A DNA stretch of 64,000 nt from an uncultured Lachnospiraceae bacterium (lineage in GTDB: Bacteria; Bacillota; Clostridia; Lachnospirales; Lachnospiraceae): positions 124,001 through 188,000 of the forward strand of contig CAJULG010000002.1 in NCBI GenBank assembly GCA_910587045.1. Direction: 5' to 3'. This document shows positions 61,656 through 64,000 of the stretch, in pieces; position 1 is the first letter of the stretch; each line of letters opens with the position of its first letter. Position numbers and translations under genes: made by a program. Below the pieces are notes generated by a model. It did not search any database and was not told the origin of the DNA. It worked only from the letters and a program-made list of their open reading frames with translations.

Positions 61656-61684
61656 TTGAAGTTTGGAATGGGATTTGTTATAAT
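61656..61684 (+). promoter_or_regulatory. Extended -10 promoter upstream of the DivIVA-family gene
   Basis: TTGAAG (61656-61661), 17-base spacer and TGTTATAAT with TATAAT at 61679-61684. Confidence 0.7.
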
Positions 61685-61745
61685 CAGAATAACTAAAACC
61701 AGGGTATTTTTTTGTGGATTTTAACATAGAAAGGAAGAAATTGCG

Positions 61746-62450
61746 ATGAATGAGATAGTTGTATCCAGTGAAAAAAGATTTAGTCGTGCAATTTTAGGTC
61801 TGAATAAGGCAGAAGTCTATGCATATTTGAATCAGATTAGCAGTGCATATGAGGAGCTGCAGTTACAGATTCAAGTTTTAAAAGAACAGAATAATACGTT
61901 GGCTGATTCGAACCGGGAGAATGCATTAAAGCTTTATAATCTGCAGAATGATATTACTGAGGCACAGAAGAAGACGGATCGCGCCAATGCAGAATGCGAG
62001 GCAGCGAAGAAGGAGTGCTCTGAGCTGAGAAGGGAGCTCCAGGCAGCGGAGAGGCGGATTGGCCAGCTCACAGATGCTTTGATCAAGGCAGGGGATGGAT
62101 CGGCAGATATACTGCCGGAGGCTGAGCCGGAAGTGAAGCCTGCAGAGGACAATAAGGGCTTTACTCCGAAGCCGGTTTTTGAAGAGGATAAAAAATCCGG
62201 GGCATCTGGAACGGGTGGTATCAAGGATATCTTTGCAGAGCTTCGTCAAAAGGCCAGCAGTGCGAAAGAGACCGTGGATAGTGTGAAGAAAGAAGCATCA
62301 ACGGTACAGACTGCAACAGAGGCTTCTGCAGATGGAACTCTGAATGCAGATGGAGAAGAGGTATATGCAGGTGAGGTGGAAGTAAAGGTTGATGAAAGCA
62401 TGTTGATCGGCAATGACGATGATGATGACGAAGGTTTTACATTCTTATAA
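61746..62450 (+). CDS. DivIVA-family coiled-coil protein
   Basis: 234 residues. The first 60 residues resemble the DivIVA/GpsB membrane-binding domain (FSRAILGLNKAEVYAYLNQISSAYEEL). A coiled coil spans about residues 30-110. The rest is a disordered, acidic tail ending DDDDDEGFTFL. DivIVA proteins sense negative membrane curvature and place division or pole proteins; GpsB coordinates PBPs. The exact member cannot be decided. The gene has its own promoter and terminator and a GGAAG site ahead of the ATG. Confidence 0.82.
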   Translation: MNEIVVSSEKRFSRAILGLNKAEVYAYLNQISSAYEELQLQIQVLKEQNNTLADSNRENALKLYNLQNDITEAQKKTDRANAECEAAKKECSELRRELQAAERRIGQLTDALIKAGDGSADILPEAEPEVKPAEDNKGFTPKPVFEEDKKSGASGTGGIKDIFAELRQKASSAKETVDSVKKEASTVQTATEASADGTLNADGEEVYAGEVEVKVDESMLIGNDDDDDEGFTFL

Positions 62451-62489
62451 AATATTCGAATGATCCGGTTTGTTAGATTGTTATGGAAG

Positions 62490-62518
62490 AAACAGCATAG
62501 GAAGGTATGCTGTTTTTT
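62490..62518 (+). terminator. Terminator after the DivIVA-family gene
   Basis: AAACAGCATA and TATGCTGTTT form a 10-bp stem with a six-base loop, followed by further T residues to 62518. Confidence 0.9.
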
Positions 62519-62570
62519 CTATGTTTAAAATTGTGAATGGCAATCGGACTTTTTTTACATATAGTAATAA

Positions 62571-62987
62571 GTGAAGAATTCGGCGGATTGGAACAGTGGT
62601 ATGGATGGAAATGGAATGAACGGAAATGGAATGAATGGAGTGCCATTTGGATGCAGAGAGGAGCTTGTAAGTAATGATTATGCGGACTATGTTATCTCTT
62701 ATAATGGAAATGAAGAGGGACTGCGCTTCTTTTTTCAGGGAGAATGTCTGAGTATTCTGGATAATCAGCTTGCGATCCTTACGGTAGACCGGAATAATAT
62801 TAATCTGATGACCGTGATCTCACAGTTATATTATATGGTGCCGAAGTGCTATGGCCTGATGGATACCACCAGTATGGAGGAGAGCGGTATTCTGCGGGCA
62901 CAGAATCAGCCGGTATTGAATCTGAAGGGAAGTAATATACTGGTCGGTATTATTGATACCGGGGCATGTGTTTGCGTAGTGTCATAG
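62571..62987 (+). pseudogene. N-terminal fragment of an S8 (subtilisin/Csp-like) protease, cut after the DTG motif
   Basis: 138 codons. The pattern NDYADYVISYNGNEEGLRFFF, then MVPKCYGLMDTTSMEESGIL and LKGSNILVGIIDTG is that of clostridial S8 proteases related to CspB/CspC germination proteases: prodomain, then the first catalytic-domain strand with Asp129 of DTG. Full-length proteins are about 550 residues and continue after DTG with a conserved IDY motif. Here only ACVCVVS and a stop follow. The His and Ser of the triad are absent. The start is uncertain: GTG 62571 lacks a ribosome binding site and in-frame ATGs at 62601, 62616 and 62631 lie in a repeat. A recombinase gene follows, so element insertion is the likely cause. 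Confidence 0.8.
62607..62636 (+). repeat. Two tandem 15-base units in the protease fragment
   Basis: GGAAATGGAATGAAC and GGAAATGGAATGAAT encode a GNGMN repeat near the N-terminus and supply several alternative ATG starts. Confidence 0.8.
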
Positions 62988-63040
62988 GATGAGCCGTTCG
63001 GGAATAGGATATAAGGAAGAATGGGGAAAGAGGACTGAAT

Positions 63041-63241
63041 ATGGGAAAACCGGAGGAGGAAAGAGGAAAAGAAGAGCAGGGGTTCCGTGACGTTCAGCGG
63101 AATGACGGTGCTGAGATCCTGCAGGTTGGGGATTATACGGTACAGCTTAGCTTTCAGGAGGATACGGAGGAAACCATAGAAGACAGGATACTGGTACTGG
63201 CCAGGCGACTGTCACAGATTCTGATCGAGGAGAATATATAA
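63041..63241 (+). CDS. Small TnpW-like mobile-element protein
   Basis: 66 residues with a charged N-terminus (GKPEEERGKEEQG). The C-terminal part GDYTVQLSFQEDTEETIEDRILVLARRL resembles the small TnpW-type proteins carried by Tn4451-like and other clostridial integrative elements, in which a beta strand pair is followed by an amphipathic helix. Function of TnpW is not known. GAGG precedes the ATG by seven bases. It sits directly before a large serine recombinase gene, which strengthens the mobile-element reading. Confidence 0.5.
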   Translation: MGKPEEERGKEEQGFRDVQRNDGAEILQVGDYTVQLSFQEDTEETIEDRILVLARRLSQILIEENI

Positions 63242-63266
63242 GGGAAGGTTGGTGAAAGGAATGGGT

Positions 63267-64000
63267 ATGTATCATGTTGCTGCCTATCTCCGGCTGAGCC
63301 GGGAGGACGGGGAGGCGGAGGGATGCCGGACAGAAAGCAACAGTATTCGATCGCAAAGAGAAATGCTTCTTTCTTATATCCGGAATCAGAAGGATATGAA
63401 GCTGTATGATATTTATGTGGATGACGGATGGAGTGGAGTTAATTTTCAAAGGCCCGGATTTGAACGGATGATGAGGGATATCAGAGAGGGACGGGTAAAT
63501 TGTGTGATCGTGAAGGATCTGTCCAGATTCGGACGAGATTATATTGAAGCCGGAAGGTTGATCCAGAGAACCTTTCCGGCTTTTTCTGTGCGGTTTATTG
63601 CGCTTACGGATGATTTTGATTCCCTGACGGCAGATTACAATGCGGTCTCGATGGTACTGCCGGTAAAGAATTTCGTAAATGATTCATACAGCAGGGATAT
63701 TTCTGTTAAAGTACGGAGCCATCAGCGGGTGAAGCGGGAACAGGGAGAATTTATCGGAGCATTTTGTGCATATGGTTATCAGAAAAGCAGATCAGACCGG
63801 CATGTACTGGTGCCGGATGCCTATGCCGCCAGTATTGTAAGATTGATATTTGCATGGAAGCTGGAGGGGTATAGCTGTAGCGGGATTGCGATCAGACTGC
63901 AGAAGCTGGGTGTATTATCCCCTATGGAGCATAAGCGGTGGAACGGGGAACATTTTCAGACCGGATTCATGACCGGGATACAGCCGGAGTGGTCGCCAGC
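63267..64000 (+). CDS. Large serine recombinase, 3' partial
   Basis: About 244 residues are visible, and the frame stays open to the window end. ATG 63267 is preferred because AAAGGA lies six bases upstream; ATG 63261 abuts that site. The resolvase domain shows AAYLRLSRED, the catalytic Ser in ESNSIRSQREML, DDGWSGVNFQRPGFERMM and VKDLSRFGRDY. The recombinase domain begins with GAFCAYGYQKS followed by VPDAYAASIVRLIFAW and SGIAIRLQKLGV. Such enzymes (TnpX and phage-type integrases) excise and insert elements between short attachment sites. The zinc/coiled-coil C-terminal part lies outside the window. Confidence 0.92.
   Translation, partial: MYHVAAYLRLSREDGEAEGCRTESNSIRSQREMLLSYIRNQKDMKLYDIYVDDGWSGVNFQRPGFERMMRDIREGRVNCVIVKDLSRFGRDYIEAGRLIQRTFPAFSVRFIALTDDFDSLTADYNAVSMVLPVKNFVNDSYSRDISVKVRSHQRVKREQGEFIGAFCAYGYQKSRSDRHVLVPDAYAASIVRLIFAWKLEGYSCSGIAIRLQKLGVLSPMEHKRWNGEHFQTGFMTGIQPEWSP

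Noticed and set aside
62558..62566. CATATAGTA as a sigma-E or sigma-K -10 for the S8 protease fragment
   Set aside because: It matches CATANNNTA, but no suitable -35 (ATA or AC) lies at the right distance. It would be attractive for a spore protease but is not supported enough.
1..64000. tRNA, rRNA or tmRNA genes
   Set aside because: None of the intergenic regions shows a cloverleaf or rRNA-like sequence on reading; small ones could still be missed without a covariance search.

Overview
The window reads as a chromosomal segment from a spore-forming, Gram-positive Clostridia bacterium, most likely a Lachnospiraceae member. The evidence is the gene content: a dcw-type division cluster followed by spoIIGA-sigE, plus sigG, sigK and a SpoIID-domain protein, HrcA/CIRCE heat-shock control, IreB, RNase J, DivIVA, and a type IV pilus locus without an outer-membrane secretin. 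Moderate GC, strong GGAGG-type ribosome binding sites and TTGaca/TATAAT promoters fit this. The assignment rests on recognition of families, not on a database search.

Layout. (1) 1-9.5 kb: two class B penicillin-binding proteins (the first cut by the window edge), mraY, murD, a SEDS polymerase (ftsW-like), divIB/ftsQ and ftsZ, closed by a terminator. murE, murF, murG and ftsA are not in the block. (2) 9.5-12.3 kb: spoIIGA-sigE behind a perfect Spo0A box, converging on sigG, which lies on the opposite strand. (3) 12.3-17 kb: lepA, hemW, an HTH protein and a GT2-GtrA glycosyltransferase. (4) 16.9-24.2 kb: CIRCE, hrcA, grpE (with a very long N-terminal extension), dnaK, dnaJ, prmA, rsmE. (5) 24.2-28.1 kb: cysteine desulfurase, thiI and mtaB, a tRNA sulfur-modification group, then a YfhO-family membrane protein. 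(6) 31-36.5 kb: ireB, ruvX, a DUF1292 gene, RNase J, ylbF-like, a catalytic-domain-less MltG-like protein, trmR and a U32 peptidase. This resembles the B. subtilis yrzL-yrrK-yrzB-yrrL-yrrM-yrrN/O order with RNase J and ylbF-like inserted. (7) sigK on the minus strand.

(8) 37.3-57.1 kb is the most distinctive part: a complete monoderm type IV pilus locus (PilB, PilT, PilC, major pilin, prepilin peptidase, a PilM-PilN fusion, PilO-like, three minor prepilins, an 886-aa PilX-like protein and a 1752-aa DUF5057-type protein). A structured repeat element separates pilB from pilT, and hairpins bracket the pilin gene.

(9) 57.2-62.5 kb: a small membrane-anchored acidic protein, a probable 6S RNA with its own promoter and terminator, a SpoIID/LytB-domain protein, a YihY-family protein and a DivIVA-family protein. 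(10) 62.5-64 kb: the N-terminal part of a Csp-like S8 protease that ends just after its catalytic Asp (DTG), followed by a TnpW-like small gene and a large serine recombinase that runs off the window. This looks like the left end of a mobile element inserted into the protease gene.

The genes connect around envelope growth, sporulation and surface appendages: the division/wall genes and sporulation sigma factors form one functional group, the tRNA modification genes another, and the pilus genes a third that carries its own peptidase and motors.
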